This document shows, piece by piece, positions 10,936 through 21,997 of a stretch of DNA of 64,000 bases. Origin of the DNA: Omphiscola glabra (Eukaryota; Mollusca; Gastropoda; Lymnaeidae); contig OZ024802.1 in the NCBI GenBank assembly GCA_964017045.1, positions 13,466,435 through 13,530,434 on the forward strand. Direction: 5' to 3'. The notes under the pieces were generated by a model. That model had not been told where the DNA came from. It was given only the letters and a program-made list of their open reading frames with translations, and ran no database searches. Numbering within the stretch: position 1 is the first letter of the stretch; every line of letters starts with the position of its first letter. A program made the position numbers and the translations under genes.

Positions 10936-12272
10936 GTTTGTCTGATTTGTTTTTATAAAACTGAATTCTAAACAAAAGTGAAAAAACAATAATGTTCAAT
11001 TCACAAATCATTTTATTTGAAATCAGAATAACAAAAAAAAATGGAAAAGGATGAAGTGTCTGATTCAGACGTGTCAGTCTGATTCAGAATTGTCAGCATC
11101 TCCAATGGAATTGGATATAATGTATTGTACATTGATACTATTCTTTCATCTGCACCCACAGCACTGAGGAGACTCATGACATCTTTTTTTTAAGCATTCT
11201 TAACACAGTTCCTTGAATCCAAAACAGTTGGTTTGAAAGTCTGCCAGTTCATTCCCTTTTTAAGGAGATTATGAGAGCTTGGGTCAGCATGATTAGAAAT
11301 TTTTTAATTTCGTCTGGCTGACATAATTTTTTGGCTGATATCCGGAGTAGCCGGATTTCTCCGTAAATTGACATTTGCGGCTGATTACGAAATATTCGGC
11401 TGAAGCCTGGCCAATAATGAAGTAATAAAACCTCAGCACTAAAACACTTTTACAATACTTCAGAAAAAGTTTTATTATGTCAAACAATAGAGAAAAAAAA
11501 AACAGCTTTATATGGTGTCCTATTAATGCAGTGCATGAATGCATTCCATTCATTCAGTTTCTGTCACTCAATACCTGATAGGCACTTAAAATATCAGTTT
11601 GTAATTGTCATGAATAAAACAAACACGATGTAGTTTATCAGCTGTTAGGCTTGGTCGTTTGCTGTTTATTATCAAACTTTGTTACTTTTGAAATGTGACC
11701 CTTGTCACCCATTACATTGACTGCTGAGCAGTGAGACACAGCTGACAATAAACTCGATCTTGGTCAACATTTCTCCCATCAGCAGAGAACAGGCCACCAA
11801 AGTATCTTCAGTATTGTGCTTTGGAATTTCCATGTTGGCTAGGCGGTTTAGGTTTTACATGTAGTTTTGTAATGAACTGCCTCTCTTCCCGGTTTAGATG
11901 ACATTTGCTGACATTTGAGTTCACCTAAAATCATCATATAGAATTGTTACATTAGAAATGATATAACTTAAATGCCATCAGTTATTGACTAATCTAGTAT
12001 CTAGTTAATTGAGACAATCAATTTAGGCTTACCTTTCTCCTAGTAGAAGATCGTTGAGCCATAATTGAGTAATAATAAATCGTATAAAACGATATCTTAA
12101 ATTAAATAATTAATTTATTTATTTTAATTAGTATTTAATTAATTAAGATTGTAAGATAAAGATTACTCGCAAGAATAACTAGTTTTTTTTCAAACTTCCG
12201 GCGACGGTTCATCTAAAAATGCAATCGATCTTAAAACGGAACACCATGAAATTTAAGAAAGCAAAAACATTA
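10936..12272. other. Mostly anonymous sequence with one possible coding relic on the minus strand
   Basis: On the minus strand, about 11280 to 11050, a frame with one interruption reads LLKKGMNWQTFKP, then MSLLSAVGADERIVSMY and TDTSESDTSS. It looks protein-like but I cannot assign it. It may be a mobile-element or pseudogene fragment. The remainder (11290-12272) shows no feature. Confidence 0.35.
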
Positions 12273-12280
12273 CGTTACGG

Positions 12281-15043
12281 CAGTGGTTCTTAACCTTTTG
12301 AAGTCGGGGAGCAATTTTGATCATGACAAAAATTTGGGGAGCACCAAAATCAAGGAGTAAAAAAAACAAACAAATACACATACGTACGACTTTTATTGAA
12401 AATAAAACATTATAACATAAGAGTTTAAAATTATAACATGATAAACAAATTTTTAATAAACATAAATTTAATAAGTAAAAAAATAACATTGAGCAAAATT
12501 TAATTCAGAAAAATAAAAAGATTTAATGTGAAACCTGAGCTTGACTGTTTTTACAAATTTCAGTGATATTAGGCCTAATTTTAGAAATAGCTACCCTCAA
12601 TTCTGCATCCAAATTAGTAAGTGTTGCTCGTTTTTTATTTTTTATGTTGGTGACTATCGAGAAACCGAGTTCACACAAATATGATGTTGAAAATTGCAAC
12701 AAGATTTTAAGTGCCTTCATGGAGAGAGCTGAGTATTCTTCTTGCACAAAGATCCAAAATTCCTCCAGAACCATTTCGGAAAATTTTATTTTAAGTGTAC
12801 GATCCCATGATAAGTTGATTAATTCTTCTTCTTCTTGGTATGACAACTTACTATTTGATGTATCAACTGTGGCAAAGGGATTACGTATCCAGTCATATGT
12901 TTTTACGTTTATTGATGGAAAATAAAATTCAATCTTTTCTTCTAATAAAGCTAAATGCTCTGTTACTGCTGAAATAATTTCGTCGGTAGTGTTATCATTA
13001 AGAGAAGGAAAGATATCTACTTTCTTTTTCTCCAACAAACGATTTTTCCAAAAAATAACTTTTTTCCGCAAGGCTGTCAATTTGTTGGTCGATGTTAAAA
13101 AATTTTCTTTTCTTCCTTGAAGGCTGGTATTAACACAATTTAAATAATCAAAAATATCAGCTAAATATGCCAATTTAGCACACCAAATGTCATTTTGAAG
13201 ATATTCCACAAAATCATCCATATTTTCATTTTGGAAAAAGGTCATCAATTCATCATTGAGTTCTAAGAAGCGACGTAACACTTTTCCTCTGGATAACCAT
13301 CTCACTTCAGAATGCAAAAGCAAAGATTCGTACTGGCTTCCATAGAGATGAGAAGATTTTTAAAGACGCGTATTTTCAAAGGTCTCGATTTTATGAAGTT
13401 TACCATATTTACAACTTTGTCTAGCACAGGCTTTAATGCTACTTGTAATGTTTTGGACACCAGAGATTCTCTGTGCAAAAAACAGTGAGTAGATATAATA
13501 TTGGCGTTTCTTTTCTTGGCGAGAGTCACAAACCCTTTTAATGAGCCAACCATTGATGGAGCACCGTCCGTACAAATTCCCACACACAACTCCCATGATA
13601 TTTTGAATTGTTCGAAATAGGAAGAAATAGAATCAAAGACATCTTGTCCTGTCGAACGTTCTGTAAGCTCAAGACAGCATAGAAATTGATTCACTATTTT
13701 GTTTTCATGAATGAAACGAACGAACCCTAGTATATGAGCTTTTCCACTTATGTCAGTGGACTCGTCAATTTGCAGAGCAAAATGCCGTTTGAAAAGCTTA
13801 TCGGCAACTGTTTTCTCGATATCATCCGACATATTTTTAATTCTATTTTTTATTGTATCATTTGAACGAGGAATTTTCATTATTTCCTTTGTTGCTTCAT
13901 CGTCAAACATAATTTTAACCATTTCACAACATGCAGGTATAATTAAAGACTCTGCTATAGTATGTGGTTTTAACTGAACAGCAATCATTTCAGCAACCTT
14001 ATATGACGCCAATTGTGCCTTATCGGAAATTTTCATTTTTTTCAAAATAGTTTACTTGTTTAGCTTGCGTATCTAACAATCGTTTGAAATAATCTTTAGT
14101 TTGTGTAGCAAGGTTGGCGTGATTTGTAGAAAAGTGACGTTTCAACTTGGTAGGAACCATCGCGCTGTTGGATAATTTTTCTCCACATACGATACATTGT
14201 GGAATGTGATATTCTTCCTCACAAATGTATGTAAATCCAAAACTTAAATATTCTTCAGAATACTGTCGATTAATTTTTCTTCTTTTAGTTCTACCGTTTG
14301 TATCAGACACAATATGTGCAGCAAGAGCATTACTACCGCTTCCACTTGTACTCGGTCCATTTTTAGTATTTTGTTCTTCCAAATCATTCGCTTTTCGTTT
14401 GATATTTGTCCATTATGGGGTATTACTGTAAAAACCAAAAATGAATTGGGAATTAATAATACTTTTTTAACATTATGATCCGAACTTAACGACCGAAATC
14501 CATCCCAATAGGTATGTAGGCCTAGGTCTTCACCCGTAAATAATTAAAATTTTAAACTTTTTCTTTTACTTATATAAATATTTTTTGGGGTTTATTTTTA
14601 GAATTTCAACTTTTAATTATTCATCAAATATCTTCATATATTTAAAAGAAGATGTTTATTTTACTACTTACTTGAACATTTGACAGCTCCGATTAAAGCT
14701 TCACTGACCTACTTTTGCCAGGCGAGCAAGCTTTACGCTGCCATGTTAGTGTTAGTCAAATTCAATTGTGGGTAGCGTTGTTCTCAACGGCGGCGCTCCG
14801 AGTGAAATTTACACACCGATTTGATTTTACAACAAAAATTAGGTTAAAAGCCAAGCTTTCAATTGATATAAAAAAACAGTAAAAATAGGCAAAAAGGCCG
14901 ATTTTTTCCCCGTTTGGACTACCTATTAGAAGCATTTGTTCAGCTCAATCAGATAGAGTAAGTGAGTGAACATTAAATTCTGAGTTTCATAATTTTGCGG
15001 AGCACTTGCAACTACCTCGCGGAGCACTGGTTAAGAACCACTG
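12281..15043 (-). mobile_element. hAT DNA transposon (2763 bp) with TIRs and 8-bp target duplication
   Basis: The left end is 'cagtggttcttaacc' at 12281 and the right end its exact reverse complement finishing at 15043. The flanking 8-mers are cgttacgg (12273-12280) and cgtttcgg (15044-15051), a 7/8 match, which is the length typical of hAT. The interior encodes a BED-finger hAT transposase on the minus strand with only a couple of frame breaks, so this is a recent, nearly complete copy. Confidence 0.92.
12523..14382 (-). pseudogene. hAT transposase (ZBED5-like), two frame breaks
   Basis: Three minus-strand frames join end to end: 14382-14020, 14045-13302 and 13323-12523. The first carries a BED-type zinc finger (CIVC, then HFSTNHA). 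The second carries the RNase H-like catalytic region: DESTDISG holds the first Asp and GICTDGAPSM the second. The third carries SEVRWLSRGKVL and the C-terminal hAT dimerisation region (LCELGFSIV). It is about 620 residues in total, normal for the family. Its job would be cut-and-paste transposition of the 12281-15043 element. The frames overlap by a few tens of bases, so single-base indels probably inactivate it. Confidence 0.88.
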
Positions 15044-15310
15044 CGTTTCGGCGACTCGTTCATTTTTCGGCGGATGAAATATGGTGGCTAATGCGGCGCA
15101 TGGTGGATTTTTGGCGGACGAAAATTCGGCGGCGTATTCGGCGCGCGGCGTCGACTGAGGGGTCTAAGCATGATAGCTGCCTTGAGGGGTCTAAGCATGA
15201 TAGCTGCCTACTGTTAACTGAAGTCTCTCAGAATTGATGAGAAGTTTCTTTGCATTACTAATTTTAGAAGTCTTTGTTGTTTTCACAAATTTCTTGACGT
15301 CAGTTTTTAA
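15044..15310. other. Flank of the hAT insertion with a short GC-rich segment and a 24-bp duplication
   Basis: At 15060-15150 the sequence is rich in 'cggcg' steps. At about 15158-15210 'ggggtctaagcatgatagct' occurs twice in tandem. No gene was seen. Confidence 0.5.
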
Positions 15311-15765
15311 GTAACACTCAATCATATACAAATTGGCATGAAAATAAAACAAAATACATAGAATAATTGACATGGAACTAACACACATTCATATACTAAT
15401 TGGCATGTAAATAACACAAATATTTATACTAATTGGCATGGAAATAACACAAATATTTATACTAATTGGCATGGAAATAACACAAATACATATAGTAATA
15501 GGCATGGAAATAATATACATTCTAATACTAATTGTCATGTAAATAGAACACATTCATATACTAATTGTCATGGAAATAAATCATATTCAATTACACACAT
15601 TTATATACTATTTGGCATGGAAATAATACACATTCTAATACTAATTGGCATGGGAATAGAACACATTCATATACTTAATCAGCATGGAAATATAACACAA
15701 TATAATTGGCATGGAAATAACACAAATACATATACTTGATGACATGGAAATAACATGGAAGTGCA
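15310..15765. repeat. Approximately 33-bp minisatellite, array B
   Basis: It has about a dozen diverged copies of the same unit as array A ('tatactaattggcatggaaa' plus a 'taacacaaatattta'-like tail). The two arrays lie on either side of the 12.3-15.0 kb hAT element. Confidence 0.85.
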
Positions 15766-16084
15766 AAAATCACAATCCAAAATCAGTCTTTTACCATTCG
15801 AATATCTCTCTCACACTCCCTTACTGTCTCTCTGCGCATGGCATTCAAAACTTTATCTTAATACTAAAAATAACGAAAGAATTCATTCTTGTAATTATGG
15901 AGCTGTTACAAACTCTTTTGTATTAGTCTCGACTATAGGCTGAACAATTTCTACTATTTTTGGGTGCTGGTACTCTGGGACCTTCAGCAGCGGAACTTAA
16001 AAATATTAGCGAATGTTTACAGAAATCTGTTAAAATGTTTACAGACATCTGTTCTACTTATGAAAGTGCTTTAGTTCTAATTTT

Positions 16085-16216
16085 AGATAGATAATGTGTC
16101 CCATCTACGTGGGTTGCTTGTGATGTATTTTGATTGTCTAAGCGTTTTCTGGGGATTGAACTCCAGTCAACTTGCTAGGGATTGACAAGTTGTTAGACCG
16201 TTCGGCCACCCACTCT
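16085..16216 (-). mobile_element. tRNA-derived SINE
   Basis: On the minus strand an RNA polymerase III A box 'gtggccgaacggtcta' (16209-16194) is followed, after a long variable-arm-like segment, by a B box 'ggagttcaatccc' (16163-16151). The spacing and the long variable arm resemble a class II tRNA (Leu/Ser type). There is no intact cloverleaf acceptor stem. An unrelated tail continues to about 16085, so this is a SINE rather than a functional tRNA gene. Confidence 0.65.
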
Positions 16217-17735
16217 AATGGGGGCTCTGATTTCTTAAATATCAGATTTATCTTTGCATGTTGGAAATTCTCACACAATATGAAACTTGTCTGAGGGTGA
16301 AACAAAAAAATTAACTCTTTTCAACAATGGCGAGGGAAGACAACTGAAATTTTAACTTTTAAGTTTCTTCATGCCTTCTTTAATAATTTCACAATTTTTA
16401 GCCGCCTTTTCTTGATTATCGCCAGCAGCGCCCCTGGCATATGCTCACGGCACCTGTTTTGAGAGCTGCTGTTGTAAGCAGCTTTATTGAGTTTTTGTGT
16501 CACCCCCATCCAACACTGAGTTGTAATTAAAACTGGCTTTTAAGCACTGCATACATAACACGTCCAGAGTTAGGTCTTGACATGTGTGTTTTGTGTAAAT
16601 ATATAATTTATTATAATATGGAATTTATTTAGCACCTTAACATGACAGTTTGTAGGCCCCGAAAAAGCAAATAAAGTTATTTAAAAAAAATTAAAGTCTG
16701 ACTAAAAATATTTACTGAAACCAGCTCATCCAAATATTCCCCCATATCGGCGACAAACCATAAAATATACTATACTTAAAAATGGAAAATAATTATTTTA
16801 AAAATATGGATTTTTTAAATAACATGAAAAACTCACAATCTGACATTTAAGTTGGTTGCAGACACTCGTCTTCGCTATGAAAAAAAAATGTATTTATTTC
16901 ACAGTAAGCAGATTTTTTTATGTATAGTGGAAAGGGGGTTAAAGTATTAAAATGCAGTTATAATTATTGATAAAAAAGTGCCATTAATGTAAAAAATCAA
17001 GAACTCATTACCAGTCCCCTGGTTGATTAGCTCAAAAGTCTGACTAGGCGTTGTCACTTGGTGTTCTTGCAAGCCTTCAAAAAAATATTTTTTTCCTGTA
17101 AAAAATAGTATGATCGAGCAAACTTCTAAATAGCAATCATACTAATGTACTGTTCAATAATAAGGCATCAGTTATGGGGCATTTGCAATCTAACTCAGCA
17201 ATGAGTGAGATGGTATTTAATTGTAGTACCATAGGACAACTGAACAATCTTAAATAGTGGTCGCTAGACAAGGCAGGCATGGAACTCAGTTTGCAAAATT
17301 ATTATATACTTTGAAACGGGGTGACTTTGCCTACTTTTGGCCTTTAAGCATTAATTTCAACATGTTAACTGATCTCATAACTTAACCCCTAGGTCCTATC
17401 ATACAGAGTGGGTACCTATACTTTGCTGATTTAGTTAAATGAAGTCATAGTTACATCATATTAGTTAGATTTTAAAGCTTTTTTGAGAATTTGTAACCTA
17501 AGGCTAAATGGGGTGACTTTGCCCTTTTCAAATAAAATACAGCACAACACATGTAACACTTATAAATATCAACCAATAAGTTAATTTCTTTTATAAATTC
17601 ACTGAAGGATCATTCCAATTTATTTACTATCAAAATTTTACATCAAAAACATTTCTTGATGTTTTCTTCGGGGACAACCACTCCTCATCTGTATCATATA
17701 AAAATATGGATTCATTATCAAAGTTTATGTGTTCA
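16217..17735. other. AT-rich stretch with no gene; a 'ggggtgactttgcc' motif occurs twice
   Basis: The motif is at about 17319 and 17509. It could be the 3' region of the adjacent pogo-type element, but no matching inverted copy was found on the other side of the transposase. Confidence 0.4.
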
Positions 17736-17739
17736 TCAT

Positions 17740-19010
17740 GCTCTGATTAAGAGGAATGTGTTGTACCAGCAGCATGATGTGAAGCTGCTGCAAATTTCAG
17801 AAGGTTGTTGCCGAGATGAAGACTGAAGCTCCTCAGCACAAACAGACTTTCCTGGAGTGATAGACAGTTTCTTGCGCTTTTGCCTTATAGCAGTTCCAGT
17901 GTGAATATTTGGCGAGTACTTGTATGCCTGCAGATAGTCCAGCACTGCGTCTGAAACAGTTTTAGGGTCACCTGTTGCCTCAGTAGGTGCAGGCATTTTT
18001 TTTCAGCACTTGTTTCAGATCAAGAAATAAATGCCACAGGCTTTAAATCCGGAAATTAAATTTGTGGCGGATCTCAGCCCCATGCCTTCAATTAATCTAT
18101 TGACCATTGCTGGGAATAATTTTTTATCCAGTGATGTGGATGATTGTTGTTTTCGCTTGTATGTCTCCAAAAGCTTTCTCCACACCTTTTTAAGAGGAGC
18201 AAAAAATGAAACATCCAGTGGTTGGCACTTGTCTGTGGAGTTTGGAGGAAGCAGGACAAAGGCAATATCTAGTTCTTGACACGTGTCTATTACTGCAGGA
18301 CTGAGATGGGAATGTAAATTGTCTCCTACAATGACCTTACGACCAGATTTTCACCTGGCCCAAGGCAGCACAGTACCAAACCATTCTTGAAAATTGGCAC
18401 TATCCATCCAGCCGCTTTTATACCTCCTAAATCTGATTCCCGGTGGACCACCCTCACACCAAGAATGCCAAAGATTTTCTGATTTATAAATGAAGTTGTT
18501 CACCTGTAGCTGAACCAGCAAACATTATTGAAATATTACCTTTTGAATAGTTCATCACTCTCTCTGGGTATTTAACTCCCCTCTGAAAAACACATTTTTT
18601 AAGTTCAGGATCATCAGACAAATTTGTTTCGTCATAATTTAAAATGTTTTCTGGACTAACACAATCTAATGACAATTTCAAATTGTCAAAGAAGGCAGTA
18701 ATTACTTCTCTACAGAGCTCTGCTCTAGATCTTTTAATATTTTGGCAATGCCTTAGACACACAATGTCTTCGTGTCTCTTTAAAAATCCACAAACTCAGT
18801 CATCTCCAGGTGTATTTTTGTGAAATCGTGGCACAGCAATTTTATGTTTCAATAGGATGCTTTTTACCAAAAGCTTACTGTCAGTCTTTTCTAGCGGCAT
18901 TCCATAATCCGTACATACCAGTGACTCCTCAATGTCACTTTACATCGATAAAATGTTTTAAAGTTAGCATAGAACTCTTTCATATCCCTGCATTTTTTTC
19001 ACCCCAGCCC
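17740..19010 (-). pseudogene. Pogo/Tigger-type DDE transposase, lightly damaged
   Basis: The minus-strand frames run from about 19010 to 17740. An N-terminal helix-turn-helix/CENP-B-like segment ends CGFLKRHEDI (about 18780). The DDE_1 core has the first Asp in ILNYDETNLSDDP (18650-18600), the second in VIVGDNLHSHLSP (18340-18300), and the third in the CQPLDVSFFAPLKKVW block (18230-18170). The C-terminal region continues past an in-frame stop near 18000 into 17996-17736. Only a few internal stops are seen (near 18795, 18350 and 18005), so the copy is relatively young. Its role would be transposition of a TA-targeting pogo element. No TIRs were identified. Confidence 0.82.
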
Positions 19011-19029
19011 TAGAAAGTCCGACCCCATT

Positions 19030-19280
19030 GCTGTGTGAAAGCAACACACCCTGGCCAACCAGGCTCCTTTCTCTGGTACCGCCTCACTCGCATAGTCAAT
19101 CAAGTGGAAGGGTGGGTGAGGCTGTCTCAGGGGCGGAAAGCTCCCGGCGGCCCCACTAGAATAAAGACTGCTGGGGGAGTAGTTGATGGCCAGTTGAGTC
19201 TAGCGGAGGGGCGTTGGGGAAATCTATATGAGCTTGGACTCGATAGTCTACTGTTTTTCTACAGTAGATTAGATTAGTAA
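19030..19280. other. Unassigned GC-rich segment
   Basis: About 200 bp of markedly higher GC than its surroundings, with an open plus-strand frame rich in Gly and Arg (SQGRKAPGGPTRIKTAGG). It may be a retroelement fragment or another imported sequence. I cannot identify it. Confidence 0.35.
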
Positions 19281-19289
19281 TCTACTGAA

Positions 19290-19653
19290 GTCTAATGGAT
19301 AAAAAGTACTCAACTATTCTTTTATTAAAAAAAATTATATTATAAAATATACAACAAATATATGATAATAGCCTTACAAAGTTAGATAGTTAATATATAT
19401 AAATAATTAAATTCAGAGCTATCCAGGTGAGATATTTAATTCATTAAATACCTTAATTAAAAAAAATTGATAAACATATTCAATAAAATGCTCTGTTATC
19501 CTTTTTTATCACCAAATATAATAAATGTTTTCATGAAAACAAATCTTAAATAATGAATTTTAATTCATTTCATTGCAGATTTGTTATTCTGTGCAAGTAA
19601 GATATCTTATCATGTTTTTTTTCATATCCCAGAACTGCTAATGCCAACTGTTC
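19290..19653. other. AT-rich stretch with no feature seen
   Basis: Low-complexity A/T sequence precedes the outer hAT insertion. Confidence 0.5.
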
Positions 19654-19878
19654 ATCTTGACCAGGGGTCGGGAACCTTTTTGTCTGAGAGAGCCATGGAC
19701 ACCACATATTTTAAAAAGAAATTCTGTGAGAGCCATACATTATGTTTAAAACTAAAAATTCAAGTAAATGTGTGCATTTTGTGTAATTTCAACACTAAAA
19801 ATGCAATAATTATGTCTCTGAATTCTTTTTAATAACATTGTTAAGCTGTTGCTAATCAATAATGAGTATTTCTTACAA

Positions 19879-21500
19879 TTAATGTGACTTCTGGTGCTGC
19901 ATGGCTTTGTAGTCTGGTTGATGCGTGGTGAGGCTAAGCTTCATGCATGAGTTGAGACTTCCATCCGTTAAACGTGATCGCAGGTTGGTCTTAATGTTCG
20001 TTAGATGTGAGAAAGACTGCTCGCATGCATCGTAGAGCCAAACATTGTCAGTACAGCAATACTCACGTTGCAGTGTGTGGTATGTGACGGGAAGCGCATT
20101 CCAAGTTTTGACAATCAGCTGGTCTGCGTTTTTCATTTCTGCCCACTTGTGTTGGCTTGCCAACTCTGCTTGCTGTTGTGCAAGTCTTTCCAAATCTTCA
20201 TTCAGTGACTTGAACTTATTCACCCATGTCTGAGGCCTTCAGATCAGCAGCTTGGAGCTCAAAATCTCTGACTGAGACACCGGGGATGCAACTCAGGTCA
20301 GTGCTGTCAACTGACAGCAAACACTGCTTGTTGCAGGGATAAGATTGTAATTCCAACGCCTTGCATTTTCACATTGAGCTGATTTAGATGTTCAGTGATG
20401 TCTATGAGATAATAGAACTTCAAGAGCCACTCAATGTCAGCCAACTCAGGATGCTCGACATTCTTCATTTCAAGAAAAGTCAGGATTTTTCTCACACCAG
20501 CCGCAAATCGGCTGAGCACCTTCCCCCTTGACAACCAACGCAGGTTGCTGTTCAGAAGCAGACCAGGATAATTATTCCTAACCTCATCAAGCAGTGTTTT
20601 AAACTGGCGATCATTTAATGCTCGGGCAACAATAAAGTTGACTACCCGAACCACCAACGACATCACCTCACCAAGCTACTCGCCACACATCTGAGCACAA
20701 AGCGCCTCCTGATGTAGGATGCAATGAAAGCTTATGATGAGTCTGTTTTTATGCTTACAAAGAAGAGCGACAAATCCTCTGTTTTTCCCCATCATGCACG
20801 GAGCACACCGAAACAAGTTTATCCATAGGTAGATTTTTTCTTTAGCGAACTCAGTGAAAGACTCGAATAAATCCTGCCCTCTTGTTGTGCCTTTCATAGA
20901 CAAAACAGCAAGATTTTCCTCATGTAGTGTATCACCGACAACATACCTTGCAACCACGCTGAACATGGATAAATTACTGACATCTGTTGACTCATCCAAA
21001 GCAAGAGAAAAAAACGGTGCCGCATTTATGTCCTTCACTTGCATTGCCTCAATTTGATTTGACATCATGATGCTACGATCGTGAACAGTTCTCACCGACA
21101 GAGGCATGTCTTTTATCCTTCGAATTATTTTGTCCTTATCCGAAAAGTCATCAAAAAGTTCTTTGGCAACATCAAGCATGAATGCTTTGGCATACTCCCC
21201 ATCTGTGAATGGCTTTCCGTTTCTCACAATAGCTAGCCGAATTCCAGTCACCTTGTTGGGTCCAAACACGGGTTTTCTGCTGACTAGCTTGCACTGCTTT
21301 CTTCCTGCTGTCTCCCGCAGGATATTTCGATGCAAATGTAGAATGGCGTGTCTGGAAGTGTTGCTTTATATTTTACCGTTTCATAGATGCAATTTTATCA
21401 CTGCATATTAGACACACCGCAGAACCCGTTCTCTCTACAAAGGCAAATTCCTCTGTCCATTCCTGCTGAAAAGTACGATACTCATTGTCTTTCTATCTTT
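19879..21500 (-). pseudogene. hAT transposase of the outer element (GTF2IRD2/FAM200-like)
   Basis: The order on the minus strand is as follows. A BED-like finger (about 21470-21370) reads VCLICSDKIA. The catalytic region (21335-20676) has ALDESTDVSN and the HCILHQEALC block. A segment at 20666-20307 contains LRWLSRGKVLSRF. The C-terminal part at 20223-19879 follows a frame break near 20300-20225 and contains a variant dimerisation region. At least three breaks are present, and the expected second-Asp block (TDGAPxM-like) is altered to RCAPCMMGK, so the protein is not functional. Confidence 0.8.
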
Positions 21501-21997
21501 TAACCATCTTGTCAAAAGGGTTTCTAAAATTAGTTAGCTGACAACGCGATTAAAAAGAAAGTTTACTTTCTGATCCGACGACAATCTGCTCACATCGCCG
21601 ATATTTTTGAAAGCAATATATGGCAGCCCCACTTGAACAATGTCAGATACAGACACAAGGACATGTATTTTTGCCACTTTTCCACAGAAATCACTGCGAA
21701 CCGGCTTTCTAGTTTGCGTGCTTTTCGTCACGTGAGTGAGTGTAGAGGTGGCTACTCTGCATGACTTGCATTTGGAGGTAAAGCAAGAGTTATTTCCCTT
21801 TAATTACAATGAATGCAGGGTTGCTATTTTTCTGTCTTTTAGGTCAGTTTATCTCCTTGACCACTTTTGATGCTGAGCTGCAGTAGACTTAAGCTCATGT
21901 GTAGAATGAAATATTGATATGCAATTAATAGAGAACTGTTTACTCTTACGATTTTGCCGTACAATGAACAATTTTGAGGTGTATACTTTACTTATAC

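Noticed and set aside
16148..16216. Functional tRNA gene
   Set aside because: A and B boxes exist but no paired acceptor stem was found, and a long unrelated tail follows.
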